Shown here in pieces: positions 9,161 to 19,319 of a stretch of 64,000 bases of DNA. The stretch comes from Prosopocoilus inquinatus (lineage: Eukaryota; Arthropoda; Insecta; Coleoptera; Lucanidae), in contig CM069873.1 of the NCBI GenBank assembly GCA_036172665.1, positions 40,952,001 through 41,016,000 of the forward strand, in the 5' to 3' direction. Position numbers and translations under genes: made by a program. Positions within the stretch are counted from its first letter, which is position 1. Every line of letters starts with the position of its first letter. The notes under the pieces were generated by a model that had not been told where the DNA came from, searched no databases, and worked only from the letters and a program-made list of their open reading frames with translations.

Positions 9161-10668
9161 AATCTGAGCTTCTTTCTAATACCAGAAAAATTAAACTAAA
9201 TTGGTTTAATGAATGTCTGAAGCGAATGAGAGAAAACATCTCACTTTTGAATGGCTTGTCTAAACAAGACCTTAATGCCGAAGAGACAAGAAAGTATAGG
9301 AACACAAATCGCAGACAATTAAAAGAAGCTAAGAAAAAATCTTATGAAGAGTATATAAAAATGCTGGTTATCCATGGTTGCGGAACAAAGAAAAACGTTT
9401 CAGCACATCAAAATAAATATAAATAAAATACTTCAAAAGCGTTGCTGAAAACATTATTGGAGATTTACCGGGTAAGAACTAATAATTGCTGCATAAGGGA
9501 AAATGGTTTTCCATCAGCCTTGAAAATTAGTGGTGTAATTCACATTTATGAAAAGGGACCCACGAATGAGTTGAGCAACTACCGTCCTATCTCCATTGTT
9601 CCGTATTGAACCAAGATTTTGGAAAAAGCGAAGAAAGAACCTGCGACCATCTGGAGATCAATGGTATGTATATTAGCGGCATCACAATACGTTAGCCGAA
9701 AATCTCTTTCTACAACGGATGCGATCAATAATTTGGTTTCCATTATAAACAATGCCTTCAAGGAATGCGCACAAACATCAGCTATCTTTTGACACCTAGA
9801 TCGAGCATTCGATTGTGTTCTTGCTCCAAAATTAAAATTTTATGGATTTTAAGAGGGTGCCTGTTATCCACGGAACTTTTATTTGCGAAGAAAAAGACAG
9901 TTGGCATACTGTTCCTACTTTATATCAATGATCTCCAAATCGCAGTTCCAGGATCCGACTTAATCCTCTTTGCTGACGATGCGACAATAGCAAATATTGG
10001 TGCAGACTTAGATGAACTAAACAATAGAATCGAAGCTGCTAAATTAGATCTTGAAGAATGGTTTGTTCCGAACAGGCTAAAAGTAAACGAAAATAAAACA
10101 GAAAAATTATTATTTACGTTGAAAAAAGTTGATACTGAAATAACTTCAAATGAAAACGTAAAATTTTCAAATAAAATCGTAAAATTTTTGGGGATCCATT
10201 TGGACTCGAAACTAATCTGGGATAATCACACAAATCAAGTAGCGACAAGGATGACATAGAATACGTATCTGCTGGCCAAGATGGTTTCGGAAAGGGTTTA
10301 ATCTACAATGTCTTATGCTTTACTGATTTGGGGGCAGGCATCTTCAGCTCATAGAGTTTTTTCGCTACCGAGGCGAGCTATTAGAATTATAGCGGGGCTT
10401 TCCTAAGGTACGATTGTAAGCTGCTTTTATTCGTCTCCATATTCTAACTTTGCCTTGTCTTTATATATGGCAATGTCTACTGTATGTTAAAAATAGTGTA
10501 TTGATCAGTAGGGAATTAAGAAAACCTATTCTGGGATTAACTACTACGGCCTTAAAGTTTTTAATCAGCCGCTTTAAAAAATGCTTAAAGGAATACTTTT
10601 TAACTAAAGCATTCTACAACATAGAGGAAATTGTGAACAATAGGTGTGTAGAAATCAATTGTGTGTAG
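9157..10668 (+). pseudogene. LINE-B linker and reverse transcriptase, decayed
   Basis: The lysine- and arginine-rich linker is 9157-9423 (NWFNECLKRMRENISLLNGL, then KYRNTNRRQLKEAKKKSYEE). Reverse transcriptase motifs follow in several frames: FPSALKISGVIHIYEKG and LSNYRPISIVPY near 9520-9608; motif A as HLDRAFDCVLAPKLKFYGF near 9793; FLLYINDLQIAV and motif C as LILFADDATIAN at 9930-9990; then LNRI-type helix, LEEWFVPNRLKVNENKTE and VKFLGIHLDSKLIWDNH. After a stop at 10257 the thumb region (MSYALLIWGQASSAHRVF, RRAIRIIAGLS) and the tail, 10450-10665 (LPCLYIWQCLLYVKN), are in other frames. Catalytic aspartates in motifs A and C are intact although the gene is broken. Confidence 0.8.
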
Positions 10669-10736
10669 GCCTTATTATATTTACTTTACTTGACTTGTAT
10701 AAACATTTTATGATAAATGTCCTAACACGAATAAGA

Positions 10737-10753
10737 ATTATTATTATTATTAT
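10737..10753 (+). repeat. (ATT)n tail of LINE-B
   Basis: Five to six ATT units directly after the short 3' region of LINE-B mark its 3' end. No target-site duplication for LINE-B could be identified. Confidence 0.7.
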
Positions 10754-11078
10754 GAAAGTAAGTATTTAACATCCATTTCAATTATTAATTTCCTTTCTAT
10801 AAATTCGAAAGTTGTTCTAATGTGACTCATCTCAGATCCAATTTACAAATTGAGTTATCACAAATAAAAATACAATAAAAGTACAATTTAAATTAATTTT
10901 ATGACAAAAGTTTAATGAATAAATAAATCAATCTAATTCGTTTCACTCAAACAACAGAAAACTTATTAAACATAATTACCATCGAACACAATAAAATTGT
11001 CTGGTCAGAACCTTGCCAAGTTTTGTTAATTAATTACTTACTGCCAAGTCGAACCAGGACTTCTGTGAAATATTTACA
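10754..11078. other. AT-rich spacer, nothing recognised
   Basis: No frame, repeat or RNA gene is visible. It contains the region downstream of the minus-strand ankyrin gene, so it may include that gene's former 3' UTR. Confidence 0.5.
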
Positions 11079-12877
11079 TTACTGTATTTTGCTACTTAAA
11101 ATTGGATGACAGGTAACATTCAAAAACTCAGCATAGTCTTCGTGGAAGAAGTTATATGATAATATTTGGAAGATATCAACCCAGTCGTAATCGTTTCTTT
11201 TTCGAAAAAATTCCAAAACTTCGAAGTTCTCTTTTCTCACATACGTATTGGCTTCCATCAACTAAATGTTTCATGAGGTATGCATCACATTCGCTAAAGG
11301 CATCGAGAAAAATTGTGGCATGTTCATTTTTTCCATGTTTATTTAACATTTCGCATACGCAATCACTGATATTATTTTTGGTAGTGTGAAGTTTAAGCCA
11401 TGAGTGCAAATTTAGTGAAGTCAGTTGATCTGAAAGATCTGTTGTGCTTGTGTAGTCGAGTTTCTTTATGAGGTAATCCGCCAGGCCGTACCATTCTACT
11501 TCTACTGCATAAATCAAAAGAACAAATAATTCATTCAGATTTTTTCTGTAATAAGTAACCTCGGCTTTGCTCTTTATGAGCAAAATCGCCGTTTCTCTTT
11601 TTACTGTTTCCTTGTCCAATGTTTGCTGGTAGATTTAATCGAGAGCTATGTCCAGTGAAGTCTTTCCGTTCGTCTGAAGATTCACATCGGCTCCTTTATT
11701 TAAGAAATAGCTTACGTAATCGGGCCACTTTAATTTGACCGCTTTTTGTAGTGCAGTATGTTCGCTACCATCGTCTCTATAATCGACGTGGGAACCACTT
11801 TCTATGATGAGTTTTACGAGTTCAAAATCACATTTTTTTAACTGCTAATCCAAAACATGACTTTCCTTTAGAAGTTTTCGCTGTCGCGTCTGCTCCTTTA
11901 ACGATGAATAATTGCAAAAGTTCCATTTGTTTTCTGAAAATATTAGAAAGGGAAAAATGTATTTAGCATTTTTCTTTCAGTTTCAATAATAATCTTAATG
12001 AACAGATAAAATAGCGACATCTTACGATCGCTTTCTGACCTGACATTGCCGTAGGATAGACAAATTGAAGCGGGATTTGCTCCTAATAAGTCCACCATGC
12101 AAGGCGGCCATGCTTGCTGTCAAAGCATAATGAAGGTTTTTAGAAAAATTTTGAGCAAATCGTTTTTGACTGCAGTGAAAACCTCGAGCAGCCTCTGCTC
12201 TACTGAAAAGTGATCGTAAGATGTCGCTATTTTATCTGTTCATCACTCTTACATCGCAATTGCGAATAAATTGGGCAAGTCGTTTTTGTTTGCAGTGGGA
12301 ATGTCGAGCTACGTCTCTGCTGAAGAAGCCCCAAGCAGGGCTGAAACAGCTGTTCAGAGGCTGCTCGAGGTTTTCACTGCAATCAAAAACGATTTGCTCA
12401 AAATTTTTCTAAAAAAAATTTTCTAATAAATAATCTTAATGTACTAAAGTTCTAATGTGTAATTTATACGTACTGTTCTAGATAAATTCGAGCTTCCGTT
12501 TCAGTTTTGTCAGAGTAAATTAAGGTTCTATTTTCGTCATAAAACTTGTTGCAGTAGTAAGCCAGTGCCGTATTCCCATCACAGTCGACTTGATTCACAT
12601 TCACGCCAGCTTTCAGTAACCAGCTAATCACTTCAATGTTTTCTCCTTCAATAGCGCAGTGTAATGGTGTGAATTTGTCTCCCGGGTTTACTTTTATGCT
12701 ACCTGATATATTTACAGTTACCTTGACGGCATTCAAAAGACCACTGAGAGCAGGAGCACACAATGGTGTGCAACTCGATAACTGCATTTTTGTTACCACC
12801 TCTATTCTTTTCATAATATTTAACTTTTCTTTGATGCTTAAAGATTGAAACTTTCTTCCAATTCTCCAAAATTATCC
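11079..12877 (-). pseudogene. Ankyrin-repeat gene, copy 1 (two 3' exons), broken
   Basis: Minus strand. Exon 12877-12474 starts after an AAATTCCAG acceptor and contains KFTPLHCAIEGENIEVISWL and NQVDCDGNTALAYY, clear ankyrin repeats. Donor GTACGT (12473) and acceptor TATTTTCAG (ending 11934) define a 540-bp intron, with phase matching across the junction (a split CAA codon). The next exon, 11933-11079, continues with KQMELLQLFIVKGADATAKT, CDFELVKLIIESGSHVDYRD, DYVSYFLNKGADVNLQTNG and TSLDIALD, further ankyrin repeats. It then has a non-ankyrin tail ending near ILSSKIQ and TAA. Defects: a frameshift near 12845, one in a T7 run at 11840-11846, an in-frame TAA at 11635-11637, and one at about 11262. 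Ankyrin repeats bind proteins; no further domain indicates a function. Confidence 0.75.
11998..12410. repeat. Interleaved inverted repeats in ankyrin intron, copy 1
   Basis: Two inverted pairs lie in the intron. 11998-12029 is the exact reverse complement of 12212-12243 (32 bases). 12142-12197 matches the complement of 12355-12410 (56 bases, one mismatch). The order is A, B, A', B', so this is not one simple hairpin. It is explained by an inverted copy of the repeat at 17640-17905 followed by direct pieces of the same repeat. In plus orientation 12318-12395 can be read AEEAPSRAETAVQRLLEVF. Confidence 0.8.
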
Positions 12878-13309
12878 CTGGAATTTATAACTAATTATAA
12901 ATATAAATTTATGAGACCGGAAAAATGGTGCATCTATGAAGCCGTTTCAGAAGATGAGTCATAGTATAATAAAAGAAATAATTATGTAAGGGTCAATGAT
13001 TCCTACAAGAAGACCTTGGTGTACGTTCGAACCTTGGTACCAAAAAAAAAAATAGAATAAGTATTCAAGGATTTTCTTTAATACCAACCCCTAATGCAAA
13101 GCTGTCGCAGACTAAAGTAGATTATTCAATTCAAATAAATAGGTAGCTTTTTTGATCAAAAAAGAGGAGTTCGCGAGATACTTGACACGGTGCACGAACT
13201 CCCTGTCATTTAGAAAAGTGTATCTTCAGTTTAGAATGTAATTTAATTTGTGTATCACGCGTCGTGAAGTTTTCAAAATTCCTTTTCTTGATTACTCAAT
13301 TTTCAACGG
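12878..13309. other. Intronic or intergenic stretch, no gene (copy 1)
   Basis: AT-rich. It contains a short A10 run after GGTACC at about 13040 and a small imperfect hairpin formed by GGAGTTCG and CGAACTCC at about 13168-13204. Neither matches a known RNA gene. The same stretch recurs at 15288-15719. Confidence 0.5.
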
Positions 13310-13806
13310 TATATTCAAAAAACAATTGAACGTCGCGTTTGCAAAATAAAGGGAAAAGAATACTTTTTCTTAATGGGACATGCTGTATATTAAATAAAGG
13401 AGATATTTTCATTTTTTACAAATTTAGTAAGATGTCTGGGTTTCAAGAACAAAACATTTGAAAACCGTGTATGTATGTCAAAACATTAATTTTGGTTTAC
13501 TTGTTTATAATAAGAGGTGTTTCTGTTAGAGTTTTGTAAAAATCTTTTAATAACAAGAATTTTCATAAGATACATGTTTTGGATAACACGACCGAGGGTA
13601 ACGTTACTTACTTTCAATCGATTATTATTAAAAGATTTTTAGAAAACTCAGACAGAAACACCTTTTATTATAAACAAATAAACTTAAATTCTTGTTTTGA
13701 CATACATACACGGTTTTCAAATGTTTCGTTCTTGAAACCCAGCCATCTTAATGAATTTGTAAAAAAATCAAAAAAATTGTAATTCAGAATTTTATTCCAC
13801 TTAAAA
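13310..13806. mobile_element. Foldback element, copy truncated at the duplication junction
   Basis: Same element as 15720-16290 but ending at 13806 inside its right arm, where the second 2,410-bp copy begins. The arms 13310-13553 and 13623-13806 still pair over most of their length. Confidence 0.7.
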
Positions 13807-15287
13807 GCCATGAGTGCAAATTTAGTGAAGTCAGTTGATCTGAAAGATCTGTTGTGCTTGTGTAGTCGAGTTTCTTTATGAGGTAATCCGCCAGGCCGTA
13901 CCATTCTACTTCTACTGCATAAATCAAAAGAACAAATAATTCATTCAGATTTTTTCTGTAATAAGTAACCTCGGCTTTGCTCTTTATGAGCAAAATCGCC
14001 GTTTCTCTTTTTACTGTTTCCTTGTCCAATGTTTGCTGGTAGATTTAATCGAGAGCTATGTCCAGTGAAGTCTTTCCGTTCGTCTGAAGATTCACATCGG
14101 CTCCTTTATTTAAGAAATAGCTTACGTAATCGGGCCACTTTAATTTGACCGCTTTTTGTAGTGCAGTATGTTCGCTACCATCGTCTCTATAATCGACGTG
14201 GGAACCACTTTCTATGATGAGTTTTACGAGTTCAAAATCACATTTTTTTAACTGCTAATCCAAAACATGACTTTCCTTTAGAAGTTTTCGCTGTCGCGTC
14301 TGCTCCTTTAACGATGAATAATTGCAAAAGTTCCATTTGTTTTCTGAAAATATTAGAAAGGGAAAAATGTATTTAGCATTTTTCTTTCAGTTTCAATAAT
14401 AATCTTAATGAACAGATAAAATAGCGACATCTTACGATCGCTTTCTGACCTGACATTGCCGTAGGATAGACAAATTGAAGCGGGATTTGCTCCTAATAAG
14501 TCCACCATGCAAGGCGGCCATGCTTGCTGTCAAAGCATAATGAAGGTTTTTAGAAAAATTTTGAGCAAATCGTTTTTGACTGCAGTGAAAACCTCGAGCA
14601 GCCTCTGCTCTACTGAAAAGTGATCGTAAGATGTCGCTATTTTATCTGTTCATCACTCTTACATCGCAATTGCGAATAAATTGGGCAAGTCGTTTTTGTT
14701 TGCAGTGGGAATGTCGAGCTACGTCTCTGCTGAAGAAGCCCCAAGCAGGGCTGAAACAGCTGTTCAGAGGCTGCTCGAGGTTTTCACTGCAATCAAAAAC
14801 GATTTGCTCAAAATTTTTCTAAAAAAAATTTTCTAATAAATAATCTTAATGTACTAAAGTTCTAATGTGTAATTTATACGTACTGTTCTAGATAAATTCG
14901 AGCTTCCGTTTCAGTTTTGTCAGAGTAAATTAAGGTTCTATTTTCGTCATAAAACTTGTTGCAGTAGTAAGCCAGTGCCGTATTCCCATCACAGTCGACT
15001 TGATTCACATTCACGCCAGCTTTCAGTAACCAGCTAATCACTTCAATGTTTTCTCCTTCAATAGCGCAGTGTAATGGTGTGAATTTGTCTCCCGGGTTTA
15101 CTTTTATGCTACCTGATATATTTACAGTTACCTTGACGGCATTCAAAAGACCACTGAGAGCAGGAGCACACAATGGTGTGCAACTCGATAACTGCATTTT
15201 TGTTACCACCTCTATTCTTTTCATAATATTTAACTTTTCTTTGATGCTTAAAGATTGAAACTTTCTTCCAATTCTCCAAAATTATCC
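13807..15287 (-). pseudogene. Ankyrin-repeat gene, copy 2, truncated by the tandem duplication
   Basis: Same sequence as copy 1 shifted by 2,410 bases: exon 15287-14884, intron to 14344, exon from 14343. The second exon is cut at 13807, the duplication junction, where the frame runs from LTSLNLHSWL into an unrelated SGIKF and a stop. The frameshift in the T7 run and the TAA stop of copy 1 are both present here, so they arose before the duplication, or the copies have been homogenised since. This copy is nearest to the presumed first exon, so any transcript would meet it first. Confidence 0.75.
14408..14820. repeat. Interleaved inverted repeats in ankyrin intron, copy 2
   Basis: Identical to 11998-12410, carried along by the 2,410-bp duplication. 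Confidence 0.8.
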
Positions 15288-15719
15288 CTGGAATTTATAA
15301 CTAATTATAAATATAAATTTATGAGACCGGAAAAATGGTGCATCTATGAAGCCGTTTCAGAAGATGAGTCATAGTATAATAAAAGAAATAATTATGTAAG
15401 GGTCAATGATTCCTACAAGAAGACCTTGGTGTACGTTCGAACCTTGGTACCAAAAAAAAAAATAGAATAAGTATTCAAGGATTTTCTTTAATACCAACCC
15501 CTAATGCAAAGCTGTCGCAGACTAAAGTAGATTATTCAATTCAAATAAATAGGTAGCTTTTTTGATCAAAAAAGAGGAGTTCGCGAGATACTTGACACGG
15601 TGCACGAACTCCCTGTCATTTAGAAAAGTGTATCTTCAGTTTAGAATGTAATTTAATTTGTGTATCACGCGTCGTGAAGTTTTCAAAATTCCTTTTCTTG
15701 ATTACTCAATTTTCAACGG

Positions 15720-16290
15720 TATATTCAAAAAACAATTGAACGTCGCGTTTGCAAAATAAAGGGAAAAGAATACTTTTTCTTAATGGGACATGCTGTATAT
15801 TAAATAAAGGAGATATTTTCATTTTTTACAAATTTAGTAAGATGTCTGGGTTTCAAGAACAAAACATTTGAAAACCGTGTATGTATGTCAAAACATTAAT
15901 TTTGGTTTACTTGTTTATAATAAGAGGTGTTTCTGTTAGAGTTTTGTAAAAATCTTTTAATAACAAGAATTTTCATAAGATACATGTTTTGGATAACACG
16001 ACCGAGGGTAACGTTACTTACTTTCAATCGATTATTATTAAAAGATTTTTAGAAAACTCAGACAGAAACACCTTTTATTATAAACAAATAAACTTAAATT
16101 CTTGTTTTGACATACATACACGGTTTTCAAATGTTTCGTTCTTGAAACCCAGCCATCTTAATGAATTTGTAAAAAAATCAAAAAAATTGTAATTCAGAAT
16201 TTTATTCCACTTAAAAAAGTGTTCTTTTCCCTTTATTTCGTAAATGCGATGTTCACTTGCTTTTTTCAATCCAACGTTGCAATCGGGGCA
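15720..16290. mobile_element. Foldback element (long inverted repeat), complete copy
   Basis: Left arm 15720-15963 and right arm about 16033-16290 are imperfect reverse complements of each other (for example GAAAACCGTGTATGTATGTC against GACATACATACACGGTTTTC, and AAATAAAGGGAAAAGAA against TTCTTTTCCCTTTATTT), separated by about 70 bases. Arms of roughly 240 bases with no transposase frame fit a foldback or long-TIR MITE. Target-site duplications could not be fixed because the outer ends fade. Short open frames here are by-products of the arms. Confidence 0.7.
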
Positions 16291-17190
16291 AAAAGTATTA
16301 CTAGTTTGCCAGTTTAACCATATCTATAACTTTAATAATAAAAAAGTTAGCAATAGTGCCGAGTTATTTTTTAACACTGTATGTTCCAAAACACGCGCAA
16401 ATTCGGAAAATATTATCTAGGTTAAAATACACTCGAATGAAGCGATAACGAATGCCGAAAGCTTTCGCTTAGGTAAAACGTAGGAATTTTAAATATTGCT
16501 AGGAGACGGTAGAACATTGTTATCTGTAAACTTAAAATATTTAGGCCGAGTTAAGTGAAGTAATCACCAATTGAGAAAAGTGATCACGTGGTTTGGTCTG
16601 ACCATTTCGACCGTTCACTTACCGCAGCCACCGATCACCCCAGTTAGAGATAGCCGAGTCCATGTAAATTTTTGGGTATACTTTCCTCTCCAAAAAAATC
16701 GCAACTTTTCTTCTCAACTTTCAGATGTCTACAAATTTAATTTATTTAGGAAAGAGCGGGATATTTGAATTGTTAAACTTAAGAAAACGCGGGATATTTG
16801 AATTCATTGTTATAGTTATAATAGTTACATGATATAATTTAACACGCATGCATTTTGAAAAATATGGAAATAAAAATAAAAATTAATAATTTTTTTATTC
16901 ATTTTACCATAATTATCAAAAATGCAATGTTAAATAATGTAAGTGTATTTTCACAAAAACATAGCTAAATAAGCACAATATGCAAATAAATCGTCCTTTC
17001 TAAAAGAGATATATTAAAAAAATAATTACATGAGGCACTTACATATCTTACATGGCTTACATATATATATGACGGAGACTGACATTTTCAATTATTCCAG
17101 AAAAGATAAAAATTGCATTTGCAAATCGATGATTTGCTAAAATCGCTATTTCTGGTAGTCAGATTTAACGATTGGTAAACTTTCTGTCGC
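16291..17190. other. AT-rich stretch, no gene apart from the possible exon at 16623-16663
   Basis: No protein family, RNA gene or repeat is recognisable. The plus-strand frame at 16571-16768 is antisense to the proposed ankyrin exon and has no family features. Confidence 0.45.
16623..16663 (-). CDS. Possible first coding exon of the ankyrin-repeat gene
   Basis: On the minus strand an ATG at 16663 opens MDSAISNWGDRWL plus two bases, then a good donor GTAAGT (16622 downwards). The two leftover bases (CG) plus the first base after the acceptor at 15287 give CGG, and the frame goes on as RDNFGELEESFNL. The phase fit is the only support beyond the donor, so this is an inference. The implied intron of 1,335 bp contains the foldback element. 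Confidence 0.4.
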
Positions 17191-17191
17191 T

Positions 17192-17811
17192 CTACCATTC
17201 AGAATTAATGTAAATGTAGTTCTTCTGGTTATCTATCACAATTGTCAGAAGTAAGTATGTTGTAAACTCGATAAGCTTTCCACAATACTTCAACGCCTCT
17301 GTTTCGCTAAATGTTGCATAAAAACTGTAAAAATTTTCGTATTTTCTAAAATTATTTGAATTTGAAAAATGACACACTTACAACTTGCTTCTTGCTTAAT
17401 TGGAAATCCATGTATTTGACATTTTTTTAATAGGCAATGTGAAACGCAACAGCAAAACCAAACGATAACTAACGAACATGAATAAACATTAATGTGAGAA
17501 TCGGAAATCTTGAAGAAATTCCGCAAATAAAATTTTGTAATGATAACATTTTCACCGATTTTGACATTTTCAAAACGAGCGTCGCTTAACAACGAGCTAC
17601 AAAAAATGGTCTTAACGGCTCTTGCGACTGGAATAAAAATTGCTGACGAAGCCCCAAGCAGGGCCGAAATAGTTGTACAGAGGCTGTTCGAAGTTTTCAC
17701 TGCAATAAAAAAACGATTTACAACAAAATCTTTTAAAACTTTAATTATGCTTTGACAGCAAGCATGACCGCCTTGCATGGGGTAGCTTATTATGTAGCAA
17801 ATCCGCTTCAA
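17192..17811 (-). other. Unidentified minus-strand open frames
   Basis: Two overlapping minus-strand frames cover this stretch: 173 codons at 17811-17290 and 61 codons at 17377-17192. The latter has ATFSETEALKYCGKLIEFTT and runs to a TAG, and could be a terminal exon after a TTTTTACAG acceptor near 17318. I recognise no domain. The upper half overlaps a repeat found in the ankyrin intron and is antisense to a plus-strand frame that also looks coding, so the strand is undecided. Confidence 0.25.
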
Positions 17812-17905
17812 TTTGTTATGCTACTGCAATGTCAGGTCGAAAAGCGATCGCAGGATGTCGCTGTTTCATCTATTCACCACATCGCATTCGTATAAATTGG
17901 TCAAG
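17480..17905 (+). repeat. Dispersed repeat bordering the satellite, with coding-like remnant
   Basis: 17640-17905 is homologous to parts of the ankyrin intron (11998-12410) in both orientations, so it is a dispersed repeat of about 270 bases. In plus orientation, 17484-17590 reads INVRIGNLEEIPQIKF and, after a one-base shift, NNELQKMVLTALATG and IADEAPSRAEIVVQRLFEVF. The second segment matches AEEAPSRAETAVQRLLEVF in the intron copy at 12318, with several synonymous differences. It may be a fragment of a transposon or a gene; no family is recognised. Confidence 0.5.
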
Positions 17906-18027
17906 GGTGTTTTAAAAAATATATTGGGCAAACAAAAAGAAATATACTGACACGTTTTAAAAACACTTAGGTCATTTACATGATAAATAGTAAAGATCGA
18001 TTAGATACATCACAGGAATAACGCTAG

Positions 18028-18053
18028 CACGTGTTGTTTCGTTCAAAATTATT
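18028..18053 (+). promoter_or_regulatory. CACGTG palindrome and CENP-B-box-like motif (first of about 300)
   Basis: In the first monomer CACGTG (18028-18033), an E-box-type palindrome that overlaps the GCTAGC palindrome by one base, is followed by TTTCGTTCAAAA (from 18037). Against the mammalian CENP-B box YTTCGTTGGAARCGGGA, the array consensus TTTCGTTCAAAACTATT agrees at 11 of 17 positions. It has the TTCG, A and C of the essential core but lacks the GGG. It recurs in each monomer. Binding by any protein is unproven. Confidence 0.35.
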
Positions 18054-19319
18054 TCCAGCTTCTGCGGCGTCCGAGAATTTCGCATCTCACATAAGAGTTA
18101 CTGGAGTCCATCGAAACGTCAAATAACATGAAAGATAGGAAAGATCGGTTAGATACATCACAGGAACAACGCTAGCACGTGTTGTTTCGTTCAAAACTAT
18201 TTCCAGCTTCTGCGGCGTCCGAGAATTTCGCATCTCACATAAGAGTTACTGGAGTCCATCGAAACGTCAAATAACATGAAAGATAGGAAAGATCGGTTAG
18301 ATACATCACAGGAACAACGCTAGCACGTGTTGTTTCGTTCAAAACTATTTCCAGCTTCTGCGGCTTCCGAGAACTTCGTATCTCACATCAGAGTTACTGG
18401 AGTCCGTCGAAACGTCGAATAACTTGTTAGATAGTAAAGATCGGTTAGATACATCACAGGAACAACGCTAGCACGTGTTGTTTCGTTCAAAACTATTTCC
18501 AGCTTCTGCTGCGTCCGATGACTTCGTATCTCACACCAGAGTTACTGGAGTCTATCGAAACGTCGAATAACTTGATAGATAGTAAAGATCGGTTAGGTAC
18601 ATCACAGGAACAACGCTAGCACGTGTTGTTTCGTTCAAAACTATTTCCAGCTTCTGCTGCGTCATAAAACTTCGTATCTCACATTAGAGTTACTGGAGTC
18701 CATCGAAACGTCAAATAACATGAAAGATAGTAAAGATCGGTTAGATACATCACAGGAACAACGCTAGCACGTGTTGTTTCGTTCAAAACTATTTCCAGCT
18801 TCTGCTGCGTCATAAAACTTCGTATCTCACATTAGAGTTACTGGAGTCCATCGAAACGTCAAATAACATGAAAGATAGGATAGATCGGTTAGATACATCA
18901 CAGGAACAACGCTAGCACGTGTTGTTTCGTTCAAAACTATTTCCAGCTTCTGCTGCGTCCGAGAACTTCGTTTCTCACATCAGAGTTACTGTAGTCTATC
19001 GAAACGTCGAATAACTTGATAAATAGTAAAGATCGGTTAGGTAAATCACAGGAACAAGGCTAGCACGTGTTGTTTCGTTCAAAACTATTTCCAGCTTCTG
19101 CTGCGTCATAAAACTTCGTATCTCACACCAGAGTTACTGGAGTTTATCGAAACGTCGAATAACTTGATAGATAGTAAAGATCGGTTAGATACATCACAGG
19201 AACAACGCTAGCAAGTGTTGTTTCGTTCAAAACCATTTCCAGCTTCTGCTGAGTCCGATGACTTCGTATTTCACACCAGAGTTACTGGAGTCCATCGAAA
19301 CGTCGAATAACTTGATAGA

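Larger units (their letters stand above)
8538..10753 (+). mobile_element. LINE-B, main 3' part: endonuclease, reverse transcriptase, (ATT)n tail
   Basis: This is the continuation of the jockey/CR1-like LINE whose endonuclease starts at 2578. The first codons, NNYILLNSFARSTYSQGG, join SLVL at 2727. It carries the rest of the endonuclease, the linker and the reverse transcriptase, then a short 3' end and an (ATT)n tail at 10737-10753. It differs clearly in protein sequence from LINE-A, so it is a different family, although both end in the same kind of tail. It must have been present before LINE-A inserted, so it is the oldest layer. Confidence 0.82.
11397..13806. repeat. 2,410-bp tandem duplication, copy 1
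   Basis: 11397-13806 and 13807-16216 are direct tandem copies with a period of 2,410. I compared many lines along the length and saw no difference, including homopolymer runs. Homology at the left edge starts at 11395 (AAGCCATG) and ends at 13806/16216, so the junction shows about two bases of microhomology. The unit covers one ankyrin exon, one intron, part of a second exon and most of the foldback element. Confidence 0.95.
13807..16216. repeat. 2,410-bp tandem duplication, copy 2
   Basis: Second copy of the unit at 11397-13806. After 16216 the sequence continues into the rest of the foldback right arm, which copy 1 lacks, so the right-hand flank here is the ancestral one. Confidence 0.95.

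Noticed and set aside
9579..9761. Minus-strand frame at 9579-9761
   Set aside because: It is the antisense shadow of the decayed LINE-B reverse transcriptase.
12221..12412. Plus-strand 63-codon frames at 12221 and 14631
   Set aside because: They lie across the inverted repeats in the ankyrin intron; another frame (AEEAPSRAE) is the one conserved with 17645.
12912..13050. tRNA-derived SINE with a B-box (GTTCGAACC) and poly-A run
   Set aside because: No matching A-box at the right distance, no foldable tRNA-like head, and no other dispersed copy apart from the 2,410-bp duplicate.
13579..13782. Plus-strand 67-codon frames at 13579 and 15989
   Set aside because: They lie in the foldback element's arm and loop and have no family features.
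18580..18600. GGTTAGG as insect telomere repeat (TTAGG)n
   Set aside because: Only a single unit, produced by a point variant of GGTTAGAT in some monomers; no tandem TTAGG run exists.
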